Part shown: positions 48,608 through 60,440 of the stretch, one piece after another
Layout of the letters: each line of letters begins with the position of its first letter
How positions within the stretch are numbered: the stretch's first letter is position 1
NCBI GenBank assembly: GCA_932294295.1
Contig: OW028574.1
Location: 26,606,145-26,670,144, forward strand
Length of the DNA stretch: 64,000 nucleotides
Reading direction: 5' to 3'
Source: Alitta virens
Taxonomy: Eukaryota > Annelida > Polychaeta > Phyllodocida > Nereididae
Notes under the pieces: generated by a model
Databases searched by the model: none
What the model was told of the DNA's origin: nothing
What the model saw: only the letters and a program-made list of their open reading frames with translations
Position numbers and translations under genes: made by a program

Positions 48608-50551
48608 GACGGTTAATTTTGACAACTTAATTTTCACAACTTAATGTTGACAGCTCAATGTTGACAGCTTAATGTTGTTGACAGCTTAATGTTGTTGATA
48701 GCTTAATGTTGTTGACAGCTTAATGTTGACAGCTTAATGTTGACAGCTTAATGTTGTTGACAGCTTAATGTTGTTGACAGCTTAATGTTGACAGCTTAAT
48801 GTTGACAGCTTAATGTTGACAGCTTAATGTTGACAGCTTAATGTTGACAGCCTAATGTTGACAGCCTAAAGTTGACAGCTTAATGTTGACAGCTTAATGT
48901 TGACAGCTTAATGTTGACAACTTATTGTTGACAGCTTAATGTTGACAGCTTATTGTTGACAGCTTAATGTTGACAGCTTAATGTTGACAGCTTAATGTTG
49001 ACAGCCTAATGTTGACAGCCTAAAGTTGACAGCTTAATGTTGACAGCTTAATGTTGACAGCTTAATGTTGACAACTTATTGTTGACAGCTTAATGTTGAC
49101 AGCTTAATGTTGACAGCCTAATGTTGACAGGCTAATGTTGACAGCTTAATGTTGACAGCTTAATGTTGACAGCTTAATGTTGACAGCTTAATGTTGACAG
49201 CTTAATGTTGTTAACTGTTAATGTTGTTAACTGTTAATGTTGTAAACTGTTAATGTTGCCAGCTTATTGTTGTTGACAGCTTAATGTTGTTGATAGCTTA
49301 ATGTTGACAGCCTAATGTTGACAGGCTAATGTTGACAGCTTAATGTTGACAGCTTAATGTTGACAGCTTAATGTTGACAGCTTAATGTTGACAGCTTAAT
49401 GTTGACAGCTTAATGTTGACAGCTTAATGTTGACAGCTTAATGTTGACAGCTTAATGTTGTTAACTGTTAATGTTGTTAACTGTTAATGTTGTAAACTGT
49501 TAATGTTGCCAGCTTATTGTTGTTGACAGCTTAATGTTGTTGATAGCTTAATGTTGACAGCTTAATGCTGTTGACAGCCTAATTTTGTTGACAGCTTAAT
49601 GTTGACAGCTTAATGTTGACAGCTTAATGTTGACAGCTTAATGTTGACAGCTTAATGTTGACAGCTTAATGTTGACAGCTTAATGTTGACAGCTTAATGT
49701 TGACAGCTTAATGTTGACAGCTTAATGTTGACAGCTTAATGGTGACAGCTTAATGGTGACAGCTTAATGGTGACAGCTTAATGTTGTTGATAGCTTAATG
49801 TTGTTGATAGCTTAATGTTGACAGCATAATGTTGTTGACAGCTTAATGTTGTTGATAGCTTAATGTTGTTGATAGCTTAATGTTGACAGCTTAATGTTGA
49901 CAGCTTAATGTTGTTGACAGCTTAATGTTGACAGCTTAATGTTGACAGCTTAATGTTGACAGCTTATTGTTGACAGCGTATTGTTGACAGCTTAATGTTG
50001 ACAGCTTAGTGTTGACAGCCTAATGTTGACAGCCTAATGTTGACAGCTTAATGTTGACAGCTTAATGTTGACAGCTTAATGTTGACAGCTTAATGCTGAC
50101 AGCTTAATGTTGACAGCCTATTGTTGACAGCTTAATGTTGTTGACAGCTTAATGTTGACAGCTTAATGTTGACAGCTTAATGTTGACAGCTTAATGTTGT
50201 TAACTGTTAATGTTGTTAAATGTTAATGTTGTTAACTGTTAATGTTGTTAACTGTTAATGTTGTTAACTGTTAATGTTGTTAACTGTTAATGTTGTTAAC
50301 TGTTAATGTTGTAAACTGTTAATGTTGTAAACTGTTAATGTTGTTAACTGTTAATGTTGTTAACTGTTAATGTTGTTAACTGTTAATGTTGTTAACTGTT
50401 AATGTTGTTAACTGTTAATGTTGTAAACTGTTAATGTTGTAAACTGTTAATGTTGTTAACTGTTAATGTTGTTAACTGTTAATGTTGCCAGCTTAATGTT
50501 GTTGCCAGCTTAATGTTGTTGACAGCTTAATGTTGACAGCCTAATGTTGTT
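48608..50551 (+). repeat. Module M copy 5
   Basis: Length 1,944 bp, the longest of six. 3-unit blocks 49208-49255 and 49458-49505, GGTGAC at 49741, 49755 and 49769, GCGTATTG at 49976, final block of 18 units (50197-50484) whose second unit is the private TTGTTAAATGTTAATG. The position that reads GAGAGC in copies 1-4 reads GACAGC here (near 50146), as in copy 6. The extra length comes mostly from longer 14-mer runs and the longer 16-mer block. Confidence 0.83.
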
Positions 50552-51893
50552 GACGGTTAATTTTGACAACTTAATTTTGACAACTTAATGTTGACAGCTC
50601 AATGTTGACAGCTTAATGTTGTTGACAGCTTAATGTTGTTGATAGCTTAATGTTGTTGATAGCTTAATGTTGACAGCTTAATGTTGACAGCTTAATGTTG
50701 TTGACAGCTTAATGTTGTTGACAGCTTAATGTTGACAGCATAATGTTGACAGCTTAATGTTGACAGCTTAATGTTGACAGCTTAATGTTGACAGCTTATT
50801 GTTGACAGCTTATTGTTGACAGCTTAATGTTGACAGCTTAATGTTGACAGCTTAATGTTGTTAACTGTTAATGTTGTTAACTGTTAATGTTGTTAACTGT
50901 TAATGTTGTTAACTGTTAATGTTGTTAACTGTTAATGTTGCTAACTGTTAATGTTGTAAACTGTTAATGTTGTTAACTGTTAATGTTGTTAACTGTTAAT
51001 GTTGTTAACTGTTAATGTTGCCAGCTTAATGTTGTTGCCAGCTTAATGTTGTTGACAGCTTAATGTTGACAGCCTAATGTTGTTGACGGTTAATTTTGAC
51101 AACTTAATTTTCACAACTTAATGTTGACAGCTCAATGTTGACAGCTTAATGTTGTTGACAGCTTAATGTTGTTGATAGCTTAATGTTGTTGATAGCTTAA
51201 TGTTGACAGCTTAATGTTGACAGCTTAATGTTGTTGACAGCTTAATGTTGACAGCTTAATGTTGACAGCTTAATGTTGACAGCTTAATGTTGACAGCTTA
51301 ATGTTGACAGCTTAATGTTGACAGCTTATTGTTGACAGCTTATTGTTGACAGCTTAATGTTGACAGCTTAATGTTGACAGCTTAATGTTGACAGCCTAAT
51401 GTTGACAGCCTAAAGTTGACAGCTTAATGTTGACAGCTTAATGTTGACAGCTTAATGTTGACAGCTTATTGTTGACAGCTTATTGTTGACAGCTTAATGT
51501 TGACAGCTTAGTGTTGACAGCCTAATGTTGACAGCCTAATGTTGACAGCTTAATGTTGACAGCTTAATGTTGACAGCTTAATGTTGACAGCTTAATGTTG
51601 ACAGCTTAATGTTGACAGCCTATTGTTGACAGCTTAATGTTGTTGAAAGCTTAATGTTGACAGCTTAATGTTGACAGCTAAATGTTGACAGCTTAATGTT
51701 GTTAACTGTTAATGTTGTTAACTGTTAATGTTGTTAACTGTTAATGTTGTTAACTGTTAATGTTGTAAACTGTTAATGTTGTTAACTGTTAATGTTGTTA
51801 ACTGTTAATGTTGTTAACTGTTAATGTTGCCAGCTTAATGTTGTTGCCAGCTTAATGTTGTTGACAGCTTAATGTTGACAGCCTAATGTTGTT
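50552..51893 (+). repeat. N spacer plus cassette between M copies 5 and 6
   Basis: GACGG at 50552 and 51085; 16-mer blocks 50858-51017 (10 units, with a CTAACTG variant) and 51699-51826 (8). The 533-bp N spacer matches those at 18375, 30288, 38378, 43629, 53796 and 58220. The following 809 bp holds CCTAAAG, TTATTG pairs, TTAGTG, CCTATTG, GAAAGC and a CTAAATG unit near 51678, the usual approach to M. An extra 17-mer before GCATAATG near 50710 is private. Confidence 0.8.
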
Positions 51894-53795
51894 GACGGTT
51901 AATTTTGACAACTTAATTTTCACAACTTAATGTTGACAGCTCAATGTTGACAGCTTAATGTTGTTGACAGCTTAATGTTGTTGATAGCTTAATGTTGTTG
52001 ACAGCTTAATGTTGACAGCTTAATGTTGACAGCTTAATGTTGTTGACAGCTTAATGTTGTTGACAGCTTAATGTTGACAGCTTAATGTTGACAGCTTAAT
52101 GTTGACAGCTTAATGTTGACAGCTTAATGTTGACAGCCTAATGTTGACAGCCTAAAGTTGACAGCTTAATGTTGACAGCTTAATGTTGACAGCTTAATGT
52201 TGACAACTTATTGTTGACAGCTTAATGTTGACAGCTTATTGTTGACAGCTTAATGTTGACAGCTTAATGTTGACAGCTTAATGTTGACAGCCTAATGTTG
52301 ACAGCCTAAAGTTGACAGCTTAATGTTGACAGCTTAATGTTGACAGCTTAATGTTGACTACTTATTGTTGACAGCTTAATGTTGACAGCTTAATGTTGAC
52401 AGCCTAATGTTGACAGGCTAATGTTGACAGCTTAATGTTGACAGCTTAATGTTGACAGCTTAATGTTGACAGCTTAATGTTGACAGCTTAATGTTGTTAA
52501 CTGTTAATGTTGTTAACTGTTAATGTTGTAAACTGTTAATGTTGCCAGCTTATTGTTGTTGACAGCTTAATGTTGTTGATAGCTTAATGTTGACAGCCTA
52601 ATGTTGACAGGCTAATGTTGACAGCTTAATGTTGACAGCTTAATGTTGACAGCTTAATGTTGACAGCTTAATGTTGACAGCTTAATGTTGACAGCTTAAT
52701 GTTGACAGCTTAATGTTGACAGCTTAATGTTGACAGCTTAATGTTGTTAACTGTTAATGTTGTTAACTGTTAATGTTGTAAACTGTTAATGTTGCCAGCT
52801 TATTGTTGTTGACAGCTTAATGTTGTTGATAGCTTAATGTTGACAGCTTAATGCTGTTGACAGCCTAATTTTGTTGACAGCTTAATGTTGACAGCTTAAT
52901 GTTGACAGCTTAATGTTGACAGCTTAATGTTGACAGCTTAATGTTGACAGCTTAATGTTGACAGCTTAATGTTGACAGCTTAATGGTGACAGCTTAATGG
53001 TGACAGCTTAATGGTGACAGCTTAATGTTGTTGATAGCTTAATGTTGTTGATAGCTTAATGTTGACAGCATAATGTTGTTGACAGCTTAATGTTGTTGAT
53101 AGCTTAATGTTGTTGATAGCTTAATGTTGACAGCTTAATGTTGACAGCTTAATGTTGTTGACAGCTTAATGTTGACAGCTTAATGTTGACAGCTTAATGT
53201 TGACAGCTTATTGTTGACAGCGTATTGTTGACAGCTTAATGTTGACAGCTTAGTGTTGACAGCCTAATGTTGACAGCCTAATGTTGACAGCTTAATGTTG
53301 ACAGCTTAATGTTGACAGCTTAATGTTGACAGCTTAATGCTGACAGCTTAATGTTGACAGCCTATTGTTGACAGCTTAATGTTGTTGACAGCTTAATGTT
53401 GACAGCTTAATGTTGACAGCTTAATGTTGACAGCTTAATGTTGTTAACTGTTAATGTTGTTAACTGTTAATGTTGTTAACTGTTAATGTTGTTAACTGTT
53501 AATGTTGTTAACTGTTAATGTTGTTAACTGTTAATGTTGTTAACTGTTAATGTTGTAAACTGTTAATGTTGTAAACTGTTAATGTTGTTAACTGTTAATG
53601 TTGTTAACTGTTAATGTTGTTAACTGTTAATGTTGTTAACTGTTAATGTTGTTAACTGTTAATGTTGTAAACTGTTAATGTTGTAAACTGTTAATGTTGT
53701 TAACTGTTAATGTTGTTAACTGTTAATGTTGCCAGCTTAATGTTGTTGCCAGCTTAATGTTGTTGACAGCTTAATGTTGACAGCCTAATGTTGTT
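51894..53795 (+). repeat. Module M copy 6
   Basis: Length 1,902 bp. 3-unit blocks 52494-52541 and 52744-52791, GGTGAC at 52985, 52999 and 53013, GCGTATTG at 53220, final block of 18 units (53441-53728). Reads GACAGC, not GAGAGC, before the final block (near 53387), grouping it with copy 5. Private variant: GACTACTTATTG near 52358 where others have GACAACTTATTG. This copy and what follows pair with 41743-44.9 kb at an offset of 10,135-10,167 bp. Confidence 0.83.
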
Positions 53796-55019
53796 GACGG
53801 TTAATTTTGACAACTTAATTTTGACAACTTAATGTTGACAGCTCAATGTTGACAGCTTAATGTTGTTGACAGCTTAATGTTGTTGATAGCTTAATGTTGT
53901 TGATAGCTTAATGTTGACAGCTTAATGTTGACAGCTTAATGTTGTTGACAGCTTAATGTTGACAGCATAATGTTGACAGCTTAATGTTGACAGCTTAATG
54001 TTGACAGCTTAATGTTGACAGCTTATTGTTGACAGCTTATTGTTGACAGCTTAATGTTGACAGCTTAATGTTGACAGCTTAATGTTGTTAACTGTTAATG
54101 TTGTTAACTGTTAATGTTGTTAACTGTTAATGTTGTTAACTGTTAATGTTGTTAACTGTTAATGTTGCTAACTGTTAATGTTGTAAACTGTTAATGTTGT
54201 TAACTGTTAATGTTGTTAACTGTTAATGTTGTTAACTGTTAATGTTGCCAGCTTAATGTTGTTGCCAGCTTAATGTTGTTGACAGCTTAATGTTGACAGC
54301 CTAATGTTGTTGACGGTTAATTTTGACAACTTAATTTTCACAACTTAATGTTGACAGCTCAATGTTGACAGCTTAATGTTGTTGACAGCTTAATGTTGTT
54401 GATAGCTTAATGTTGTTGATAGCTTAATGTTGACAGCTTAATGTTGACAGCTTAATGTTGTTGACAGCTTAATGTTGACAGCTTAATGTTGACAGCTTAA
54501 TGTTGACAGCTTAATGTTGACAGCTTAATGTTGACAGCTTAATGTTGACAGCTTATTGTTGACAGCTTATTGTTGACAGCTTAATGTTGACAGCTTAATG
54601 TTGACAGCTTAATGTTGACAGCCTAATGTTGACAGCCTAAAGTTGACAGCTTAATGTTGACAGGCTAATGTTGACAGCTTAATGTTGACAGCTTAATGTT
54701 GACAGCTTAATGTTGACAGCTTAATGTTGACAGCTTAATGTTGACAGCTTAATGGTGACAGCTTAATGGTGACAGCTTAATGGTGACAGCTTAATGTTGT
54801 TGTTAGCTTAATGTTGTTGATAGCTTAATGTTGACAGCATAATGTTGTTGACAGCTTAATGTTGTTGATAGCTTAATGTTGTTGATAGCTTAATGTTGAC
54901 AGCTTAATGTTGACAGCTTAATGTTGTTGACAGCTTAATGTTGACAGCTTAATGTTGACAGCTTAATGTTGACAGCTTATTGTTGACAGCGTATTGTTGA
55001 CAGCTTAATGTTGACAGCT
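53796..55019 (+). repeat. N spacer and M tail, ending at a junction
   Basis: GACGG at 53796 and 54312; 16-mer block 54085-54244 (10 units). Then CCTAAAG, GGCTAATG, GGTGAC at 54754, 54768 and 54782, the private GTTGTTGTTAGC at 54796, GCATAATG and GCGTATTG at 54989. This repeats 43629-44.87 kb. After GCGTATTG the partner continues to TTAGTG, CCTATTG and a 16-mer block. Here the sequence turns instead into plain 14-mers and a fresh GGTGAC unit at 55080, so a rearrangement junction lies between about 55,010 and 55,080. Confidence 0.8.
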
Positions 55020-58000
55020 TAATGTTGACAGCTTAATGTTGACAGCTTAATGTTGACAGCTTAATGTTGACAGCTTAATGGTGACAGCTTAATGTTGTTG
55101 ATAGCTTAATGTTGTTGATAGCTTAATGTTGACAGCATAATGTTGTTGACAGCTTAATGTTGTTGATAGCTTAATGTTGTTGATAGCTTAATGTTGACAG
55201 CTTAATGTTGACAGCTTAATGTTGTTGACAGCTTAATGTTGACAGCTTAATGTTGACAGCTTAATGTTGACAGCTTAATGTTGACAGCTTAATGTTGACA
55301 GCTTAATGTTCACAGCTTAATGTTGACAGCTTATTGTTGACAGCTTAATGTTGACAGCTTAGTGTTGACAGCCTAATGTTGACAGCCTAATGTTGACAGC
55401 TTAATGTTGACAGCTTAATGTTGACAGCTTAATGTTGACAGCTTAATGCTGACAGCTTAATGTTGACAGCCTATTGTTGACAGCTTAATGTTGTTGAAAG
55501 CTTAATGTTGACAGCTTAATGTTGACAGCTTAATGTTGACAGCTTAATGTTGTTAACTGTTAATGTTGTTAACTGTTAATGTTGTTAACTGTTAATGTTG
55601 TTAACTGTTAATATTGTAAACTGTTAATGTTGTTAACTGTTAATGTTGTTAACTGTTAATGCTGTTAACTGTTAATGCTGTTAACTGTTAATGTTGCCAG
55701 CTTAATGTTGTTGCCAGCTTAATGTTGTTGACAGCTTAATGTTGACAGCCTAATGTTGTTGACGGTTAATTTTGACAACTTAATTTTGACAACTTAATGT
55801 TGACAGCTCAATGTTGACAGCTTAATGTTGTTGACAGCTTAATGTTGTTGATAGCTTATTGTTGTTGATAGCTTAATGTTGACAGCTTAATGTTGACAGC
55901 TTATTGTTGACAGCTTAATGTTGACAGCTTATTGTTGACAGCTTAATGTTGACAGCTTAGTGTTGACAGCCTAATGTTGACAGCCTAATGTTGACAGCTT
56001 AATGTTGACAGCTTAATGTTGACAGCTTAATGTTGACAGCTTAATGCTGACAGCTTAATGTTGACAGCCTATTGTTGACAGCTTAATGTTGTTGAAAGCT
56101 TAATGTTGACAGCTTAATGTTGACAGCTTAATGTTGACAGCTTAATGTTGTTAACTGTTAATGTTGTTAACTGTTAATGTTGTTAACTGTTAATGTTGTT
56201 AACTGTTAATGTTGTAAACTGTTAATGTTGTTAACTGTTAATGTTGTTAACTGTTAATGCTGTTAACTGTTAATGCTGTTAACTGTTAATGTTGCCAGCT
56301 TAATGTTGTTGCCAGCTTAATGTTGTTGCCAGCTTAATGTTGTTGACAGCTTAATGTTGACAGCCTAATGTTGTTGACGGTTAATTTTGACAACTTAATT
56401 TTCACAACTTAATGTTGACAGCTCAATGTTGACAGCTTAATGTTGTTGACAGCTTAATGTTGTTGATAGCTTAATGTTGTTGATAGCTTAATGTTGACAG
56501 CTTAATGTTGACAGCTTAATGTTGTTGACAGCTTAATGTTGACAGCTTAATGTTGACAGCTTAATGTTGACAGCTTAATGTTGACAGCTTAATGTTGACA
56601 GCTTAATGTTGACAGCTTAATGTTGACAGCTTATTGTTGACAGCTTATTGTTGACAGCTTAATGTTGACAGCTTAATGTTGACAGCTTAATGTTGTTAAC
56701 TGTTAATGTTGTTAACTGTTAATGTTGTTAACAGTTAATGTTGTTAACTGTTAATGTTGTTAACTGTTAATATTGTAAACTGTTAATGTTGTTAACTGTT
56801 AATGTTGTTAACTGTTAATGTTGTTAACTGTTAATGTTGTTAACTGTTAATGTTGCCAGCTTAATGTTGTTGCCAGCTTAATGTTGTTGACAGCTCAATG
56901 TTGACAGCTTAATGTTGTTGACAGCTTAATGTTGTTGATAGCTTAATGTTGTTGATAGCTTAATGTTGACAGCTTAATGTTGTTAACTGTTAATGTTGTT
57001 AACTGTTAATGTTGTTAACTGTTAATATTGTAAACTGTTAATGTTGTTAACTGTTAATGTTGTTAACTGTTAATGTTGTTAACTGTTAATGTTGTTAACT
57101 GTTAATGTTGCCAGCTTAATGTTGTTACCAGCTTAATGTTGTTGACAGCTTAATGTTGACATCCTAATGTTGTTGACGGTTAATTTTGACAACTTAATTT
57201 TCACAACTTAATGTTGACAGCTTAATGTTGACAGCTTAATGTTGTTGACAGCTTAATGTTGTTGATAGCTTAATGTTGTTGATAGCTTAATGTTGACAGC
57301 TTAATGTTGACAGCTTAATGTTGACAGCTTAATGTTGTTGACAGCTTAATGTTGACAGCTTAATGTTGACAGCTTAATGTTGACAGCTTAATGTTGACAG
57401 CTTATTGTTGACAGCTTAATGTTGACAGCTTAATGTTGACAGCTTAATGTTGACAGCCTAATGTTGACAGCCTAAGGTTGACAGCTTAATGTTGACAGCT
57501 TAATGTTGACAGCTTAATGTTGACAACTTATTGTTGACAGCTTAATGTTGACAGCTTAATGTTGACAGCCTAATGTTGACAGGCTAATGTTGACAGCTTA
57601 ATGTTGACAGCTTAATGTTGACAGCTTATTGTTGACAGCTTATTGTTGACAGCTTAATGTTGACAGCTTAGTGTTGACAGCCTAATGTTGACAGCCTAAT
57701 GTTGACAGCTTAATGTTGACAGCTTAATGTTGACAGCTTAATGTTGACAGCTTAATGTTGACAGCCTATTGTTGACAGCTTAATGTTGTTGAAAGCTTAA
57801 TGTTGACAGCTTAATGTTGTTAACTGTTAATGTTGTTAACTGTTAATGTTGTTAACTGTTAATGTTGTTAACTGTTAATGTTGTAAACTGTTAATGTTGT
57901 TAACTGTTAATGTTGTTAACTGTTAATGTTGTTAACTGTTAATGTTGTTAACTGTTAATGTTGTAAACTGTTAATGTTGTAAACTGTTAATGTTGTTAAC

Positions 58001-60440
58001 TGTTAATGTTGTTAACTGTTAATGTTGTTAACTGTTAATGTTGTTAACTGTTAATGTTGTTAACTGTTAATGTTGTAAACTGTTAATGTTGTAAACTGTT
58101 AATGTTGTTAACTGTTAATGTTGTTAACTGTTAATGTTGTTAACTGTTAATGTTGCCAGCTTAATGTTGTTGCCAGCTTAATGTTGTTGACAGCTTAATG
58201 TTGACAGCCTAATGTTGTTGACGGTTAATTTTGACAACTTAATTTTCACAACTTAATGTTGACAGCTCAATGTTGACAGCTTAATGTTGTTGACAGCTTA
58301 ATGTTGTTGATAGCTTAATGTTGTTGATAGCTTAATGTTGACAGCTTAATGTTGACAGCTTAATGTTGACAGCTTAATGTTGTTGACAGCTTAATGTTGA
58401 CAGCATAATGTTGACAGCTTAATGTTGACAGCTTAATGTTGACAGCTTAATGTTGACAGCTTATTGTTGACAGCTTATTGTTGACAGCTTAATGTTGACA
58501 GCTTAATGTTGACAGCTTAATGTTGTTAACTGTTAATGTTGTTAACTGTTAATGTTGTTAACTGTTAATGTTGCTAACTGTTAATGTTGTAAACTGTTAA
58601 TGTTGTTAACTGTTAATGTTGTTAACTGTTAATGTTGTTAACTGTTAATGTTGTTAACTGTTAATGTTGCCAGCTTAATGTTGTTGCCAGCTTAATGTTG
58701 TTGACAGCTTAATGTTGACAGCCTAATGTTGTTGACGGTTAATTTTGACAACTTAATTTTCACAACTTAATGTTGACAGCTCAATGTTGACAGCTTAATG
58801 TTGTTGACAGCTTAATGTTGTTGATAGCTTAATGTTGTTGATCGCTTAATGTTGACAGCTTAATGTTGACAGCTTAATGTTGTTGACAGCTTAATGTTGA
58901 CAGCTTAATGTTGACAGCTTAATGTTGACAGCTTAATGTTGACAGCTTAATGTTGACAGCTTAATGTTGACAGCTTATTGTTGACAGCTTATTGTTGACA
59001 GCTTAATGTTGACAGCTTAATGTTGACAGCCTAATGTTGACAGCCTAAAGTTGACAGCTTAATGTTGACAGGCTAATGTTGACAGCTTAATGTTGACAGC
59101 TTAATGTTGACAGCTTAATGTTGACAGCTTAATGTTGACAGCTTAATGTTGACAGCTTAATGTTGTTAACTGTTAATGTTGTTAACTGTTAATGTTGTAA
59201 ACTGTTAATGTTGCCAGCTTATTGTTGTTGACAGCTTAATGTTGTTGATAGCTTAATGTTGACAGCTTAATGTTGACAGCTTAATGTTGTTGACAGCCTA
59301 ATTTTGTTGACAGCTTAATGTTGACAGCTTAATGTTGACAGCTTAATGTTGACAGCTTAATGTTGACAGCTTAATGTTGACAGCTTAATGTTGACAGCTT
59401 AATGTTGACAGCTTAATGTTGACAGCTTAATGTTGTTAACTGTTAATGTTGTAAACTGCTAATGTTGCCAGCTTATTGTTGTTGACAGCTTAATGTTGTT
59501 GATAGCTTAATGTTGACAGCTTAATGTTGTTGACAGCTTAATTTTGTTGACAGCTTAATGTTGACAGCTTAATGTTGACAGCTTAATGTTGACAGCTTAA
59601 TGTTGACAGCTTAATGTTGACAGCTTAATGTTGACAGCTTAATGTTGACAGCTTAATGTTGACAGCCTAATGTTGACAGCTAAATGTTGACAGCTAAATG
59701 TTGACAGCTTAATGTTGACAGCTTAATGTTGACAGCTTTATGTTGACAGCTTTATGTTGACAGCTTAATGTTGACAGCTTAATGTTGACAGCATAATGTT
59801 GACAGCCTAAAGTTGACAGCCTAATGTTGACAGCTTAATGTTGTTGACGGTTAATTTTGACAGCTTAATGTTGTTGACAGCTTAATGTTGTTGCCAGCTT
59901 AATGTAGTTGACAGCTTAATGTTGACAGCCTAATATTGTTGACAGTTACTTTTGACAGCTTAATGTTGTTGACAGCTTAATGTTGTTGACAGCTTAATGT
60001 TGACAGCTTAATGTTGACAGCTTAATGTTGACAGCTTAATGTTGACAGCTTGATGTTGACAGCCTAAAGTTGACAGCCTAATGTTGACAGCTTAATGTTG
60101 TTGACGGTTAATTTTGACAGCTTAATGTTGTTGACAGCTTAATGTTGTTGCCAGCTTAATGTTGTTGACAGCTTAATGTTGACAGCCTAATATTGTTGAC
60201 AGTTAATTTTGACAGCTTAATGTTGTTGACAGCTTAATGTTGTTGACAGCTTAATGTTGTTGACAGCTTAATGTTGACAGCTTAATGTTGACAGCTTAAT
60301 GTTGACAGCTTAATGTTGACAGCTTAATGTTGACAGCTTAATGTTGACAGCTTAATGTTGACAGCTTAATGTTGACAACTTAATGTTGACAGCTTAATGT
60401 TGACAGCTTAATGTTGACAGCTTAATGTTGACAGCTTAAT
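55020..60440 (+). repeat. 5.4 kb higher-order repeat, copy 1
   Basis: GGTGAC at 55080; GACGG of cassette type at 55761, 56376, 57175 (GACATCC type), 58220 and 58734. 16-mer blocks 55550-55693 (9), 56148-56291 (9), 56693-56852 (10), 56980-57107 (8), 57817-58152 (21, the longest in the window) and 58523-58666 (9). A D domain closes the copy: blocks 59163-59210 (3) and 59433-59464 (2), marker GACAGCCTAATTTTG at 59292, CTAAATG units near 59685, GACGG at 59846 and 60103. An AACAGTTAATG variant near 56733 recurs in copy 2. Private: GATCGC near 58841 and AATGTAGTTGAC near 59904. Confidence 0.85.
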
